A stretch of 64,000 nt of DNA from Pseudomonas yamanorum. Its GTDB lineage: Bacteria; Pseudomonadota; Gammaproteobacteria; Pseudomonadales; Pseudomonadaceae. The position numbers were made by a program, and so were the translations under genes. The DNA lies in assembly GCF_900105735.1 (NCBI RefSeq), contig NZ_LT629793.1:2542001-2606000 (forward strand), in the 5' to 3' direction. The number at the start of each line of letters is the position of its first letter. Within the stretch, counting starts at the first letter, position 1. The notes under the pieces were generated by a model. The model saw only the letters and a list, made by a program, of their open reading frames with translations. It did not search any database and was not told the origin of the DNA. Shown here one piece after another: positions 50,004 to 59,707 of the stretch.

Positions 50004-51467
50004 CTATACGGCCGCAAACCCCTTTCGCAAATCCCCGCTGCGCGCCAGGAATCGTCCGGACCGCTGCCCATTGGCCTGCCCGTCGCTGTAGCTCAGCACG
50101 CCATTGACCCACACACCGTCAATCCCTTCCGCCGCGCGCTGCGGCGCCTTGAAGTCCGCCACATCCCGCACCCGCAACGGATCGAACAGGACCAGGTCGG
50201 CCCAATGCCCTTCACGGATTTCACCGCGTTCAGCCAAGCCAAAGCGCGCTGCCGACAAGCCAGTCATCTTGTGCACGGCGGTGTGCAGCGGGAACAAGCC
50301 AAGGTCCCGGCTGAAGTGCCCCAGTACCCGGGGAAACGCGCCCCACAAACGCGGATGAGGAAACGGATCTTCCGGCAAACCATCCGAACCAATCATCGAC
50401 AGTGGATGCGCCAGGATGCGCTGCACGTCGGTCTCATCCATCCCGTAATACACCGCCCCGGCGGGTTGCAGGCGACGGGCCGCGTCTATCAACGGCATCG
50501 CCCACTCGGTAGCGATGTCCTGCAAATCCCGCCCGCCCATTTCAGGGTGCGGCGTGGACCAGGTGATGGTGATGCGAAACGCATCGGTGACTTGCTTGAG
50601 GTCCAGGGTCGAAGAGCTGGCCGCATAGGGATAGCAATCGCAGCCCACCGGGTGAGTCTTCGCCGCGTGTTCCAGAGAAGCCAACAGTTGCGGGCTGCGC
50701 CCCCAGTTACCGGCGCCCGCGCATTTGAGGTGGGAAATGATCACCGGCGCCTTGGCATGACGGCCGATCATAAACGCCTCGTCCATGGCTTCCAGCACCG
50801 GTTCGAATTCGCTGCGCAAATGGGTGGTGTACACCGCGCCATAAGCCGTCAGTTCTTCGCTCAACTGCAGCACTTCATCAGTCTCGGCGTTGAAGGCGCT
50901 GGCGTACGCAAGCCCGGTGGATAACCCAAGGGCACCGTGCGCCAGACTCTCCTGCAACTGCACGCGCATGGCGGCAATTTCACCGGGCGTGGCAGTACGG
51001 TGCAGATCGTCCATATGGTTGCTGCGCAGTGCCGTGTGACCGATCAGCGCCGCCACGTTGACTGCCGGGTGGGCACTTTCCACCGCCGCGCGGTAATCGG
51101 CAAAACGCGGATAGGCGAAGGCGTCGCGCTTGCCCAACAGGTTCATCGGGTCCGGCGGATCGGCCCGCAGGCTGACCGGCGAAGCGCTGATGCCGCAGTT
51201 GCCGACGATCACCGTAGTCACGCCCTGGCTGAGCTTGGGCAGCATCTGCGGGTGACGGATCACTACCGTGTCATCGTGGGTGTGCACGTCGATAAACCCC
51301 GGCGCCAATACGCGCCCGGTAGCGTCGATTTCATGCTCGGCGCTGTCCCGGGACAGGTCGCCGATCTTCTCGATACGCCCCTCGTGCACTGCCACATCGG
51401 CGATATAGCCGGGGGTGTTGCTGCCATCAATGATCAGCGCCTGGCGGATCAACGTGTGGTACTTCAT
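50004..51467 (-). CDS. N-acyl-D-amino-acid deacylase (D-aminoacylase)
   Basis: The 487-residue product is an amidohydrolase that removes the acyl group from N-acyl-D-amino acids. Visible motifs are APGFIDVHTHDD (first metal His pair), GNCGISASP, THLRSE, HLKCAG and IGSDGLPEDPFPHPRLWG. The ATG at 51467 (MKYHTLIRQALIIDG) follows GGAGA. The gene begins one base after the RpiR regulator stop and forms an operon with gntP-type transport. The context suggests scavenging of N-acylated D-amino acids, for example from cell-wall or lipopeptide sources. Confidence 0.9.
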   Translation of the reverse strand: MKYHTLIRQALIIDGSNTPGYIADVAVHEGRIEKIGDLSRDSAEHEIDATGRVLAPGFIDVHTHDDTVVIRHPQMLPKLSQGVTTVIVGNCGISASPVSLRADPPDPMNLLGKRDAFAYPRFADYRAAVESAHPAVNVAALIGHTALRSNHMDDLHRTATPGEIAAMRVQLQESLAHGALGLSTGLAYASAFNAETDEVLQLSEELTAYGAVYTTHLRSEFEPVLEAMDEAFMIGRHAKAPVIISHLKCAGAGNWGRSPQLLASLEHAAKTHPVGCDCYPYAASSSTLDLKQVTDAFRITITWSTPHPEMGGRDLQDIATEWAMPLIDAARRLQPAGAVYYGMDETDVQRILAHPLSMIGSDGLPEDPFPHPRLWGAFPRVLGHFSRDLGLFPLHTAVHKMTGLSAARFGLAERGEIREGHWADLVLFDPLRVRDVADFKAPQRAAEGIDGVWVNGVLSYSDGQANGQRSGRFLARSGDLRKGFAAV

Positions 51468-51468
51468 T

Positions 51469-52329
51469 TCAATCTCCAAGCGGCAGGCTGTCGGGGCCGC
51501 CGCGATAATCGTCCAGGGCCAGCTTGATCCGTCGCAGGCGTTCCTGATTGTCGTCGGGCATGGCCAAGGCCAGCTCGGTAGCGAGCACGTCGATGGCCAA
51601 CAGCATTCCGTAGCGCGCCGCCGTTGGCTTGTAGATAAAACTGGTTTCCGCCGGTTGCAGCGGCAGCAGCACATCGGCCAACTGCGCCAGCGGAGAATCC
51701 GGCAAGGTGATCGCGATGATTTTTGCGCCGTAGTTACGCGCCAGCGCCACCACTCCCAACACTTCCGGGGTGATACCGGTCAGCGAGCAGACGATCAGCG
51801 CATGCTCCTGGCCCAGGGTGGCGGCGGTCACGCGCATCATCACCGGGTCGTGGCAGGCGGCAATCGAGTAGCCCAGGCGCACCAGGCGCACTTGCAACTC
51901 ATCGCTGCACAGGCTCGATGGCCCGCCCATGCCGAACGCGTGGATCATCCGCGCTTTGCCCAGCAGGCTCACGGCGTCGATAAAACTGCGCTGGTTGAAA
52001 CCGGACAAATGCCGGCGCAACGTCGATTCGATATCGCTGAGAATCTGCCGGTGAAAGGCCGACTGCTCAGGCAGGCCCGCCGGGTCGAGAAAGCGGCTGC
52101 CGACACCGCTGGCCTGGGCCAGTTGCAGGCGCAGGTCACGCAGGTCGCGGCAACCGACGCTGCGGGCAAAACGCGACAAGGTGGCGGTGCTGACCTCGGC
52201 CCGTTGGGACAACGCTTCCAGGCTGGCGGACGCTGCAAAGCCGACATCATCGAGCATCAGCTTGGCGATACGCCCTTCGCCGGCGCTGAAGGAATCCTGG
52301 CGGGCGCGGATCTGGTAGAGGATGTCCAT
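51469..52329 (-). CDS. RpiR/MurR-family transcriptional regulator
   Basis: The 286-residue product has an N-terminal helix-turn-helix (LEALSQRAEVSTATLSRFARSVGC) and a C-terminal SIS sugar-phosphate-binding domain (IHAFGMGGPSSL ... IVCSLTGITPEVL). It sits between the transporter and deacylase genes with 15-bp and 1-bp gaps, so it most likely controls its own operon. The effector may be an N-acyl compound or a sugar phosphate; this is inference. Confidence 0.88.
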   Translation of the reverse strand: MDILYQIRARQDSFSAGEGRIAKLMLDDVGFAASASLEALSQRAEVSTATLSRFARSVGCRDLRDLRLQLAQASGVGSRFLDPAGLPEQSAFHRQILSDIESTLRRHLSGFNQRSFIDAVSLLGKARMIHAFGMGGPSSLCSDELQVRLVRLGYSIAACHDPVMMRVTAATLGQEHALIVCSLTGITPEVLGVVALARNYGAKIIAITLPDSPLAQLADVLLPLQPAETSFIYKPTAARYGMLLAIDVLATELALAMPDDNQERLRRIKLALDDYRGGPDSLPLGD

Positions 52330-52344
52330 CGGTTGGGCTCCGGG

Positions 52345-53694
52345 TTACAAGATGCAGGACAAACCATAAGTCAGACCGAAGGCGACCACCGAAATCAGGG
52401 TCTCCAGCACGGTCCAGGTCTTGAAGGTCTGGATCACCGTCATATTGAAGTATTCCTTGATCAGCCAGAAGCCGCCGTCGTTCACGTGGGAAAAGATCAC
52501 CGAACCCGCACCGGTGGCCAACACCAGCAATTCCGGGTGGGGATAACCCAGGCCCATGGCAACCGGCGCTACCACGCCCGAGGCAGTGGTCATGGCTACC
52601 GTGGCCGAGCCCGTGGCGATACGCATCAACGCGGCGAACAGCCAACCCATTACCAAGGGCGACAGGTTGAAGGCATGGGCCAGGCCGAGGATTTCATTGG
52701 TGACACCAGCGTCTACCAGAATCCGGTTCAAACCACCGCCCGCGCCCACCAGCAAGGTGATGCTGGCCGTTGGTGCCAGGCATTCGTTGGTGAACTTGAG
52801 GATCGATTCGCGGTTGAAACCCTGGGCCAGGCCCAGCGTCCAGAAACTCACCAGGGTCGCCACCAGCAGCGCGATGACCGAGTTGCCGATAAACAACAGG
52901 AACTGGTTGAACGCGGTGCCCGGTGTGGAAATCAGGTTAGCCCAACCGCCGATCATCATCAGCACCACCGGCAACAGGATGGTGCCCATGGTCAGGGCGA
53001 AACTCGGCAAACGGGTACGCGGTTCGCGGTCGATGAACTGGCGTTCCAGCGGGTTTTCCGCTGGCAGGTGAATGTGCGGCACGATGAACTTGGCGTACAG
53101 CGGACCGGCAATGATCGCGGTCGGAATACCGATCAAAATCGCGTACAACACCGTTTGCCCGACAGACGCGTTATAGGCCAACACCGCCATCATCGCTGCC
53201 GGATGCGGCGGCACCAGCGCATGCACCACCGACAAGCCGGCCACCATCGGCAGTCCGACCATCAGGATCGATACGCCTACCCGCCGCGCCACCGTAAACG
53301 CGATCGGCACCAGCAACACAAAACCGACCTCGAAAAACAGCGGAAGCCCCACCAGGAACGCAATACACACCATTGCCCAGTGCGCATTCCGCTCGCCAAA
53401 CCGGTTGATCAGCGTGCGCGCCACCTGCTCGGCGCCGCCGGACTCGGCCATCATCTTGCCGAGCATGGTGCCCAGCGCGACCACCAGCGCAATATGCCCC
53501 AGCGTCTTGCCGACACCCGCCTCGTAGGAGCCCATGATCGTATCCGCCGGCATCCCGGCCAACAGCGCCAGGCCGATAGACACCAGGGTGATGACGATAA
53601 ACGGGTTGAGCCGGTAACGCGCGATCAATACGATCAATGCAATGATGGCGATGGCGGCGTAGATCAACAGCCAATACCCCGGTGATGCGGCCAT
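52345..53694 (-). CDS. GntP-family proton symporter
   Basis: The 449-residue product has about twelve membrane segments and GntP-family motifs (ALGTMLGKMMAESGGAEQVA, GLPLFFEVGFVLLVPI, VPPHPAAMMAVLAYNASVGQT, GSVIFSHVNDGGFWLIKEYF). The ATG at 53694 is supported by GAGGAG. The family imports gluconate and related acids, but linkage to D-aminoacylase suggests an N-acyl or D-amino-acid substrate here. It is the first gene of the three-gene operon. Confidence 0.9.
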   Translation of the reverse strand: MAASPGYWLLIYAAIAIIALIVLIARYRLNPFIVITLVSIGLALLAGMPADTIMGSYEAGVGKTLGHIALVVALGTMLGKMMAESGGAEQVARTLINRFGERNAHWAMVCIAFLVGLPLFFEVGFVLLVPIAFTVARRVGVSILMVGLPMVAGLSVVHALVPPHPAAMMAVLAYNASVGQTVLYAILIGIPTAIIAGPLYAKFIVPHIHLPAENPLERQFIDREPRTRLPSFALTMGTILLPVVLMMIGGWANLISTPGTAFNQFLLFIGNSVIALLVATLVSFWTLGLAQGFNRESILKFTNECLAPTASITLLVGAGGGLNRILVDAGVTNEILGLAHAFNLSPLVMGWLFAALMRIATGSATVAMTTASGVVAPVAMGLGYPHPELLVLATGAGSVIFSHVNDGGFWLIKEYFNMTVIQTFKTWTVLETLISVVAFGLTYGLSCIL

Positions 53695-53941
53695 GCGGTA
53701 CTCCTCGGAAAGGGTCACGTCGAATAGGTTGTGAAAGTCATAAATCATTACCGAGGTGGATTTTCAATTTTTATGAAAGTAATTTTCGCCCACAGACAAG
53801 CCATGTCGCACAGGGATATGCCCGGGGTCAGCGGATGAAAATCCGGGGGGCGTTCTTACATGAAGATTGGCGGGGCTGGAAACTCAACTGCGCAGGCCTA
53901 GTCTTAGACTGCACACCGACTCATGACCAGGAAAACCCAGA

Positions 53942-54334
53942 ATGAATCGTAAACACCTGCTTGTTCCTTTCGCCGCCGGCGCGCTGCTGCTGGCCTTGGG
54001 CGGCACGGCTTCGGCCGATGAGAACGCGGCGCTGAAAAAATGCATGGACGGCGCCAACACCACCGCCGACATGGTCGATTGCAACGCCAAGGAAACCAAG
54101 GTGCAGGACGCACGCCTGAACACCGCCTACAAAGCCGCCATGACGGCGATGGAAGGCAACCGCAAGCAGCAGCTGCAAGACGTACAGCGCCAGTGGCTCA
54201 AGTTTCGCGATGCGAACTGCGGCTTCATCGGCTCGGCAACCGGCGGCACCATTGATCAGGTCAACGGCTCCGGCTGCGTGCTGGACATGACCCAGACCCG
54301 CGCCCAGGAACTGGAAAACCTGGTCGGCCCATGA
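53942..54334 (+). CDS. LprI-like exported protein (DUF1311)
   Basis: The 130-residue product has a signal peptide (cleavage near TASA-DE) and the DUF1311/LprI pattern: conserved cysteines in KKCMDGA, VDCNAKE, DANCGF and GSGCVLDM, and the central [14 protein letters not shown] helix ([15 protein letters not shown]...[11 protein letters not shown]). Some relatives inhibit lysozyme; here the role is presumed periplasmic protection. AGGAAAA precedes the ATG. Confidence 0.85.
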   Translation: MNRKHLLVPFAAGALLLALGGTASADENAALKKCMDGANTTADMVDCNAKETKVQDARLNTAYKAAMTAMEGNRKQQLQDVQRQWLKFRDANCGFIGSATGGTIDQVNGSGCVLDMTQTRAQELENLVGP

Positions 54335-54337
54335 TCA

Positions 54338-54441
54338 CTCCCACGCTCTGCGTGGGAATGCATCCTGTGACGCCCCGCGTCACGACTTTAAGAGCGGACG
54401 CGGAGCGTCCAAAGCGGCGTTCCCACGCAGAGCATGGGAAC
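54338..54441. repeat. Imperfect inverted repeat element (104 bp)
   Basis: CCCACGCTCTGCGTGGGAA at the left end and its near-complement (TTCCCACGCAGAGCaTGGGAA) at the right end flank a segment with smaller GC-rich palindromes (GTGACGCCCCGCGTCAC, GGACGCGGAGCGTCC). This is an intergenic repeat type that I recognise as common in fluorescent pseudomonads. It lies between convergent genes. Confidence 0.7.
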
Positions 54442-54463
54442 GATCATTGCGCTTCAACAACTG

Positions 54464-55909
54464 TCAGTCGTGCTGCACCCGGGCGCGCTTGAGCAGTTTG
54501 CGGCAGCGCTCGGACAGGTGCAGCACCCGCAAATGCTTGCCGGCCTTGGTGTAGCGCTCGCGCAGGGTCATCAACGCGGCAATCGCTGAATAGTCGACGA
54601 AGCTCAAGTGACGGCAATCCAGCGTTACCTGGGCCGGGTCGTTGGCCGGATCGAACCGGTTCAGGAACGGCGTGGTCGAGGCAAAAAACAGCGTGCCGTG
54701 CACCCGATAGAGCTTGCTGCCATCCGCTTCCATATGCTCATCCGCGTACAGCTCACGCGCTTGCAGCCAGGCAAAGTTCAGCGCCGCAATCACAATCCCG
54801 CACAGCACCGCCGTCGCCAGGTCGGTGAACACGGTAATCACCGTCACCGCCATGATCACCAGCACGTCGTTGAGTGGCACCTTGTTGATCACCCGCAGGG
54901 ACGCCCAGGCAAACGTCTGCTGGGACACCACGAACATCACCCCTACCAGCGCCGCCAGCGGAATGCGCTCGATCAGCGGTGACAGAAACAGAATGAACAA
55001 CAGGATCATCACCCCGGCAAACACCCCGGAGAAGCGCCCACGCCCGCCGGAACTGAGGTTGATCACGGTTTGCCCGATCATCGCACAGCCGCCCATGCCG
55101 CCGAACAGGCCAGAGACCATATTGGCCGCGCCCAGGGCCACGCTTTCGCGGTCGGGGTAACCACGGGTTTCGGTGATTTCGTCGGTGAGGTTGAGGGTCA
55201 GCAGGGTTTCCAGCAGCCCGACCATGGCCATCAGGATCGCGTAGGGCGCGATGATGTGCAGGGTTTCGAGGGTCCAGGGAATCTGTGGCAACGCGAAGGT
55301 CGGCAGGCCACCGGCAATGTGGGCCATGTCGCCCAGGGTGCGGGTCGGCAGGCCGAGCAGGTACACCGCCAGGCCCACACCGAGGATCGCCACCAGGGCC
55401 GGTGGCACCGCGCGGGTCAGGCGCGGCAGCAGGTAGACAATGGTCATGGTTGCCGCGACCAGCCCGGTCATCACGTACAACGGCGTGCCGCTGAGCCAGG
55501 TGTCACCGCTCTTGAAATGCTCCAACTGCGCCAGGGCAATGATGATCGCCAGTCCGTTGACGAACCCGAGCATCACCGGGTGCGGCACCATGCGCACCAG
55601 CTTGCCCAGGCGCAACAGGCCGAAAGCGACCATGATCAAGCCGCCCAGCAACACCGTGGCCACCAGGTACTGCACGCCGTGCTGCACCACCAGTGCAACG
55701 ATCACCACGGCCATCGAACCGGCGGCACCGGAGACCATACCGGGCCGGCCGCCGAACAGCGCGGTGAGGGTGCAGATGATGAACGCGCCATAGAGGCCCA
55801 TCAGCGGGTTGAGGTGAGCCACCAGGGCAAAGGCGATGCATTCGGGCAGCAAGGCGAAAGACGTGGTGAGTCCGGCCAGGGCATCGGCGCGCAGACGGGT
55901 GAGGTTCAT
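54464..55909 (-). CDS. SulP-family anion transporter with STAS domain
   Basis: The 481-residue product from the ATG at 55909 ([41 protein letters not shown]) has the SulP core of about 11-12 membrane helices ([45 protein letters not shown]) and a C-terminal STAS domain ([19 protein letters not shown]). It may carry sulfate or bicarbonate; the [12 protein letters not shown] variant resembles BicA-type carriers. The neighbours give no clue to the substrate. Confidence 0.88.
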   Translation of the reverse strand: MNLTRLRADALAGLTTSFALLPECIAFALVAHLNPLMGLYGAFIICTLTALFGGRPGMVSGAAGSMAVVIVALVVQHGVQYLVATVLLGGLIMVAFGLLRLGKLVRMVPHPVMLGFVNGLAIIIALAQLEHFKSGDTWLSGTPLYVMTGLVAATMTIVYLLPRLTRAVPPALVAILGVGLAVYLLGLPTRTLGDMAHIAGGLPTFALPQIPWTLETLHIIAPYAILMAMVGLLETLLTLNLTDEITETRGYPDRESVALGAANMVSGLFGGMGGCAMIGQTVINLSSGGRGRFSGVFAGVMILLFILFLSPLIERIPLAALVGVMFVVSQQTFAWASLRVINKVPLNDVLVIMAVTVITVFTDLATAVLCGIVIAALNFAWLQARELYADEHMEADGSKLYRVHGTLFFASTTPFLNRFDPANDPAQVTLDCRHLSFVDYSAIAALMTLRERYTKAGKHLRVLHLSERCRKLLKRARVQHD

Positions 55910-56007
55910 TGAAGTACCGGGGAGTTGCGGGGATAAGGCGGGGGATGGTACGGAATTGGGCGGGGTGGGGCTAGTGTTGGGTAAGACCGTTGGACCGAGT
56001 CGCCCCT

Positions 56008-56089
56008 TTCGCGAGCAAGCCCGCTCCCACACTTAATCGAGTTCCAACTTTGGAACTCGGTCAAATGTGGGAGCGGGCTTGCTCGCGAA
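56008..56089. repeat. REPIN (two inverted REP sequences)
   Basis: TTCGCGAGCAAGCCCGCTCC begins the left REP (56008-56030), and its 23-bp complement ends the right one (56067-56089). A GAGTTCCA/TGGAACTC hairpin sits between them. It is a typical mobile intergenic REPIN of P. fluorescens genomes. Confidence 0.9.
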
Positions 56090-56115
56090 GGGCTCGCCTC
56101 GGTCTCAAGCGAACA

Positions 56116-57009
56116 TCAAACCATCTCGTTGCGAATCCACTCGACTACAGAAGTCCGCTTCGGCGCCCACCCCAGCAATTCCCGCGCATGCTTGCCGCGC
56201 ACACGGCTGTTGGAGCCCAGGCCATAGTTGGCCATTTCATAACCCCACTCGGCCTCGGCGTCGGCCAATGGCCAATCCTGCGGTTTACCCAGCTTCAACG
56301 CTTCGGCAATCGCGGTGGTCATGTCGACAAACGCCGCTTCGCCACTTTCCACAAAGTAGAACGTGCCCGGCACATTCTTCTCCAGCGCCAGCAGGTACAG
56401 CGCGACCACGTCTTCAATGTGCACGTTGGACCAGATGTTCTGCCCGGTGCCCACATGCCGCACTACACCGCTTTTGCGCGCCTGTTTGAGCAAGCGCGGC
56501 AACTGCACGCTGTCGCGCTTAACGCCCAGGCTGTGGCCGTAGATCAGGGTGTTGCAGATCACCGCCGAGTTCACGCCGTCTTGGGCGGCAGCGAGAATCA
56601 GGTTGTCGATGGCCACGCGAGCGGCCTTGTCGACAGTCGGCTCCGGCAAGTTGTCTTCGTAGTAGATGACATCGCTGGACTTACCGCCCGACGCATCGCC
56701 GACGATGCTCGAACCGCTGGTGTGCAGGAAGGTTTTGTTGGAGCCGCGCAGTGCGGCCAGCAACGTTTCCACGGCACCGCGATGGTCGCTGCTGGCGGCG
56801 TTGATGACGGCGTCTGCTCTCTTCGCTTGCTCGGTCAACAGCGCACTGTCATCCAGCGTGCCGATCACCGGCGTGATGCCCAGTGCAGTCATTTCTTCGG
56901 CTTGTTCGGCGCTGCGCACCAGGCCGGTGACGTTATGGCCGGCCTTGACCAGGCCAGTGGCGATGGAGCCGCCGATAAAACCGGCAGCGCCGGTAATGAA
57001 TACGTTCAT
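56116..57009 (-). CDS. NAD(P)-dependent epimerase/reductase (extended SDR)
   Basis: The 297-residue product has the Rossmann motif FITGAAGFIGGSIA at the N-terminus, VINAASSD in the cofactor region, and TSGSSIVGDASGG as the active-site Ser region. The Tyr/Lys catalytic pair expected as YxxxK is replaced by NTLIYGHSLGVKRDS, as in atypical SDR proteins. The substrate is unknown. It is followed in the same direction by nothing closely spaced and preceded by a LysR gene. Confidence 0.8.
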   Translation of the reverse strand: MNVFITGAAGFIGGSIATGLVKAGHNVTGLVRSAEQAEEMTALGITPVIGTLDDSALLTEQAKRADAVINAASSDHRGAVETLLAALRGSNKTFLHTSGSSIVGDASGGKSSDVIYYEDNLPEPTVDKAARVAIDNLILAAAQDGVNSAVICNTLIYGHSLGVKRDSVQLPRLLKQARKSGVVRHVGTGQNIWSNVHIEDVVALYLLALEKNVPGTFYFVESGEAAFVDMTTAIAEALKLGKPQDWPLADAEAEWGYEMANYGLGSNSRVRGKHARELLGWAPKRTSVVEWIRNEMV

Positions 57010-57113
57010 GGAGGTGTCTCCCTGCGTGAGTAATTGATGGCGTCAGTATTGCGGACCTATCCATGCGGAATAAGTCCGTATTGCCCAATTCAATCTTGCG
57101 CAGGGGTCACGAA

Positions 57114-58010
57114 TCAGCTGGCGTAACTGGCCAGCTTGCCCTGGATAAAGTCCAGGAAACACTGGATGCGCAAGGCCAATTGCGAGTTGCGGTAGTACAC
57201 GGCGTTGATCGGCTGGCGATAGCCGCTGTTGAACTCGGCCAGCACCGGTATCAGGCGTCCGGTCTTGATGTCCTGGGCGGTCATGAAGTCCGACAGACAG
57301 GTGATGCCCTGCCCTTCCAGTGCCAGCTGGCGCAAGGTTTCGCCGCTGGAGGCGGCAACGCCCGGCTGGATCTGCCAGCGATCCCCGTGCACATGGCGCA
57401 GTGGCCAATGGTTCAGGGTTTCGGTCTGGGTGAAACCGAGCAAAGTGTGTTCGGCCAGTTCGGCAACGGTGGCGGGCGTACCGTGCTGTTTCAGGTAAGC
57501 CGGGCTGGCGAGGATATGCAGCGGGCTGCAACCCAGTGAGCGGGCGTGAAGGGTCGAGTCGGCCAGGGCACCGATGCGGATCGCGATGTCGGTGCTCTGC
57601 TCCAGCAGGTCGATGATCAGGTCGTTACTGTTCAGTTCCAGCTGGATATCCGGGTACAGGCCACGAAACTCGGCGACGTACGGCACGATCGCATGCAACA
57701 TGAACGGCGACGCCGCGTTGATCCGCAGGCGCCCCGACGGTGTTTGCTGGCGCGACGACAGGCGCTCCTCCAGGTCGTCCATTTGCTCGAGGATCACTTT
57801 GGCCCGCTCGAAGAAATACTTGCCCTCTTCGGTCAGGTCCATGCGCCGGGTGGTGCGGTTGATCAGGGTGGTGTCGAGCTTGGCTTCCAGGCGCGACAAA
57901 GTGCGGCTGACCGCTGACGGCGTCTGCCCGACCTGCTCGGCTGCGGCGGAAATCGACCCGCATTCAATCACGCAGACAAAGATCTGTAGCTCATCGGATC
58001 GGGCTTTCAA
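57114..58010 (-). CDS. LysR-family transcriptional regulator
   Basis: The 298-residue product has the N-terminal LysR helix-turn-helix (GSISAAAEQVGQTPSAVSRTLSRLEAKLDTTLINRTTRRM) and a periplasmic-binding-like effector domain. It lies 41 bp downstream of mdaB and 104 bp upstream of the SDR gene on the same strand, so it may be cotranscribed with the quinone reductase and control redox or quinone stress genes. The signal is unknown. Confidence 0.88.
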   Translation of the reverse strand: MKARSDELQIFVCVIECGSISAAAEQVGQTPSAVSRTLSRLEAKLDTTLINRTTRRMDLTEEGKYFFERAKVILEQMDDLEERLSSRQQTPSGRLRINAASPFMLHAIVPYVAEFRGLYPDIQLELNSNDLIIDLLEQSTDIAIRIGALADSTLHARSLGCSPLHILASPAYLKQHGTPATVAELAEHTLLGFTQTETLNHWPLRHVHGDRWQIQPGVAASSGETLRQLALEGQGITCLSDFMTAQDIKTGRLIPVLAEFNSGYRQPINAVYYRNSQLALRIQCFLDFIQGKLASYAS

Positions 58011-58051
58011 CGTGAATCCTCTTTATAGCGGCTGCACGGATACTAGCTGCA

Positions 58052-58642
58052 TTACAGACTCAGGTTAAACACCTGTGCCAGATGCTGCTCATACCGCGCC
58101 ACGTCGGCTTCGATGGCTGGGCGCTTCATCACGTCCACGCACAGGAAGGTCGGCAGGCCGGTCATGCCGAGGAATTCGTTGGCTTTGTGGAACGGGAAAT
58201 ACACCGCGTCCACGCCCTTGGCTTCGAAGAAGTCGGTAGGGTCGTCAAAGGCTTGTTGCGGTGCGTTCCAAGTCAGGGACAGCATGTATTGCTTGCCCTG
58301 GATCAGGCCGCCGCTGCCGTATTTCTGCGATGCATCGGAGCGGGTGCGGCCGTCGCTGGCGTAGAGGCTGCCGTGGCCTTCGGTGAAGACTTCATCGATG
58401 TATTTCTTGACGATCCACGGGGCGCCCATCCACCAGCCGGGCATCTGGTAGATGATCACGTCGGCCCAGAGGAATTTGGCGACTTCTTCGGCCACGTCGT
58501 AGCCGGCGTCGATGTGGGTTTCCTTGACATCGATGCCACCACGGTCGAGCACCGCCAGCGCCGCTTCATGCAGGGTGCTGTTGTAGCGGCCGTCAGAGTG
58601 GGCAAATTTTTTACCGCCGTTGAGCAAGAGAACTTTCTTCAT
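58052..58642 (-). CDS. mdaB: NADPH-quinone reductase MdaB-like flavoprotein
   Basis: The 196-residue product is a flavodoxin-fold enzyme. MKKVLLLNGGKKFAHSDGRYNSTLHEAAL carries the FMN/FAD phosphate-binding region, and IIYQMPGWWMGAPWIVKKYIDEVF and GKQYMLSLTWNAP are MdaB signatures. It reduces quinones by two electrons, avoiding semiquinones. The LysR gene just downstream may be its regulator. Confidence 0.9.
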   Translation of the reverse strand: MKKVLLLNGGKKFAHSDGRYNSTLHEAALAVLDRGGIDVKETHIDAGYDVAEEVAKFLWADVIIYQMPGWWMGAPWIVKKYIDEVFTEGHGSLYASDGRTRSDASQKYGSGGLIQGKQYMLSLTWNAPQQAFDDPTDFFEAKGVDAVYFPFHKANEFLGMTGLPTFLCVDVMKRPAIEADVARYEQHLAQVFNLSL

Positions 58643-58759
58643 GGGGTGTGCCTAAAGATTAAAAATGTCTGAAGGCAGGGTAACGGGGCCGATGCTTTGG
58701 AATAAGCGTCGGAAAGGCAAAATACATTTGATTAAAAAGCACGAATCAACAGTTGATTC

Positions 58760-59524
58760 TTAACCACTGATCAGCAGATGACCTCCCAGCGCGGCCATGC
58801 CGACAAAGAACACCCGCTTGAACAGCACGGCACTGATGCGCTGGCGCAGGGCCTGGCCCAGCCACATCCCGAGCAGCGCGGGAAGCAGCGCCAGCAACGA
58901 GGCGTTCAATTCGCCGCCGCCCAGGCTGCCACGCCAGAATAGGCCGGCCGCCAGCGCCAGGGTCGACACGGTGAACGACAGCCCCAACGCCTGCACCAGT
59001 TGATCGCGATTCAAACCCAACGCTTGCAGATACGGCACCGCCGGAATCACGAACACGCCGGTGGCCGAGGTGATAATACCGGTCAGCACGCCGCACAACG
59101 GTCCCAGCCAACGCTCGGTGGCCGGGCTCACCTTGAAGGTCGGCAGAAACAACCCGCTTAGGGCATACATCAGCAATGCCCCGCCCAACGCCCGCACCAC
59201 CCAATGCCCGCCGTCCATGCCCAGCCACAACGAGCCCAGCCCGGTGCCGAGAAAAATCAGCAGGAGCATCGGCCACAGGCGTTTGATCAAGGCACTCAAA
59301 TGACCGCCGAACGCCAGTTGCCAGAGGTTGGTAACCGTCGACGGGATGATCAGCAAGGCCGCAGCCTGCGCCGGAAGCATAGCCAGGCCGAGCATGCCCA
59401 TCGCGACAGTGGGCAAGCCCAGACCGATGACGCCCTTGACCGTACCGGCCAGCAGGAAGGTGCCGATCACCAGCAATGTCAGGGCTGGACCGAGGTTTTG
59501 GTAGAACGCGAGTAAGGTATTCAT
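58760..59524 (-). CDS. TauE/SafE-family sulfite/anion exporter
   Basis: The 254-residue product from the ATG at 59524 (MNTLLAFYQNLGPALTLLVIGTFLLAGTVKGVIGLGLPTVAMGML) has about eight membrane helices and the two GxxxG-rich TauE repeats (VKGVIGLGLP, LTGIITSATGVFVIPAVPYLQALGL). The family exports sulfite, sulfoacetate or other organic anions. It is divergent from a LysR gene, with a REPIN in the gap; that regulator probably controls it. Confidence 0.87.
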   Translation of the reverse strand: MNTLLAFYQNLGPALTLLVIGTFLLAGTVKGVIGLGLPTVAMGMLGLAMLPAQAAALLIIPSTVTNLWQLAFGGHLSALIKRLWPMLLLIFLGTGLGSLWLGMDGGHWVVRALGGALLMYALSGLFLPTFKVSPATERWLGPLCGVLTGIITSATGVFVIPAVPYLQALGLNRDQLVQALGLSFTVSTLALAAGLFWRGSLGGGELNASLLALLPALLGMWLGQALRQRISAVLFKRVFFVGMAALGGHLLISG

Positions 59525-59610
59525 GGGTCGATTTTGCAGGTTTGGGTGATGTCTGAAAATTCGCCATATACTGAGGCAGCCTCTTGTTTTGCATGAGGCT
59601 GATGACGTCA

Positions 59611-59673
59611 TCGCAGGCAAGCCAGCGCCCACAGTTGATCGCATTCCAACTGTGGGAGCTGGCTTGCCTGCGA
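59611..59673. repeat. REPIN between TauE and LysR genes
   Basis: Inverted REPs of a second type (core GTGGGAGCTGGCTTGCCTGC) at 59611-59633 and 59651-59673 are separated by 17 bp. The left copy has one mismatch. Confidence 0.88.
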
Positions 59674-59707
59674 GGAGGCCGGTCCATCCACTCGGAAATC
59701 CCAGCCC

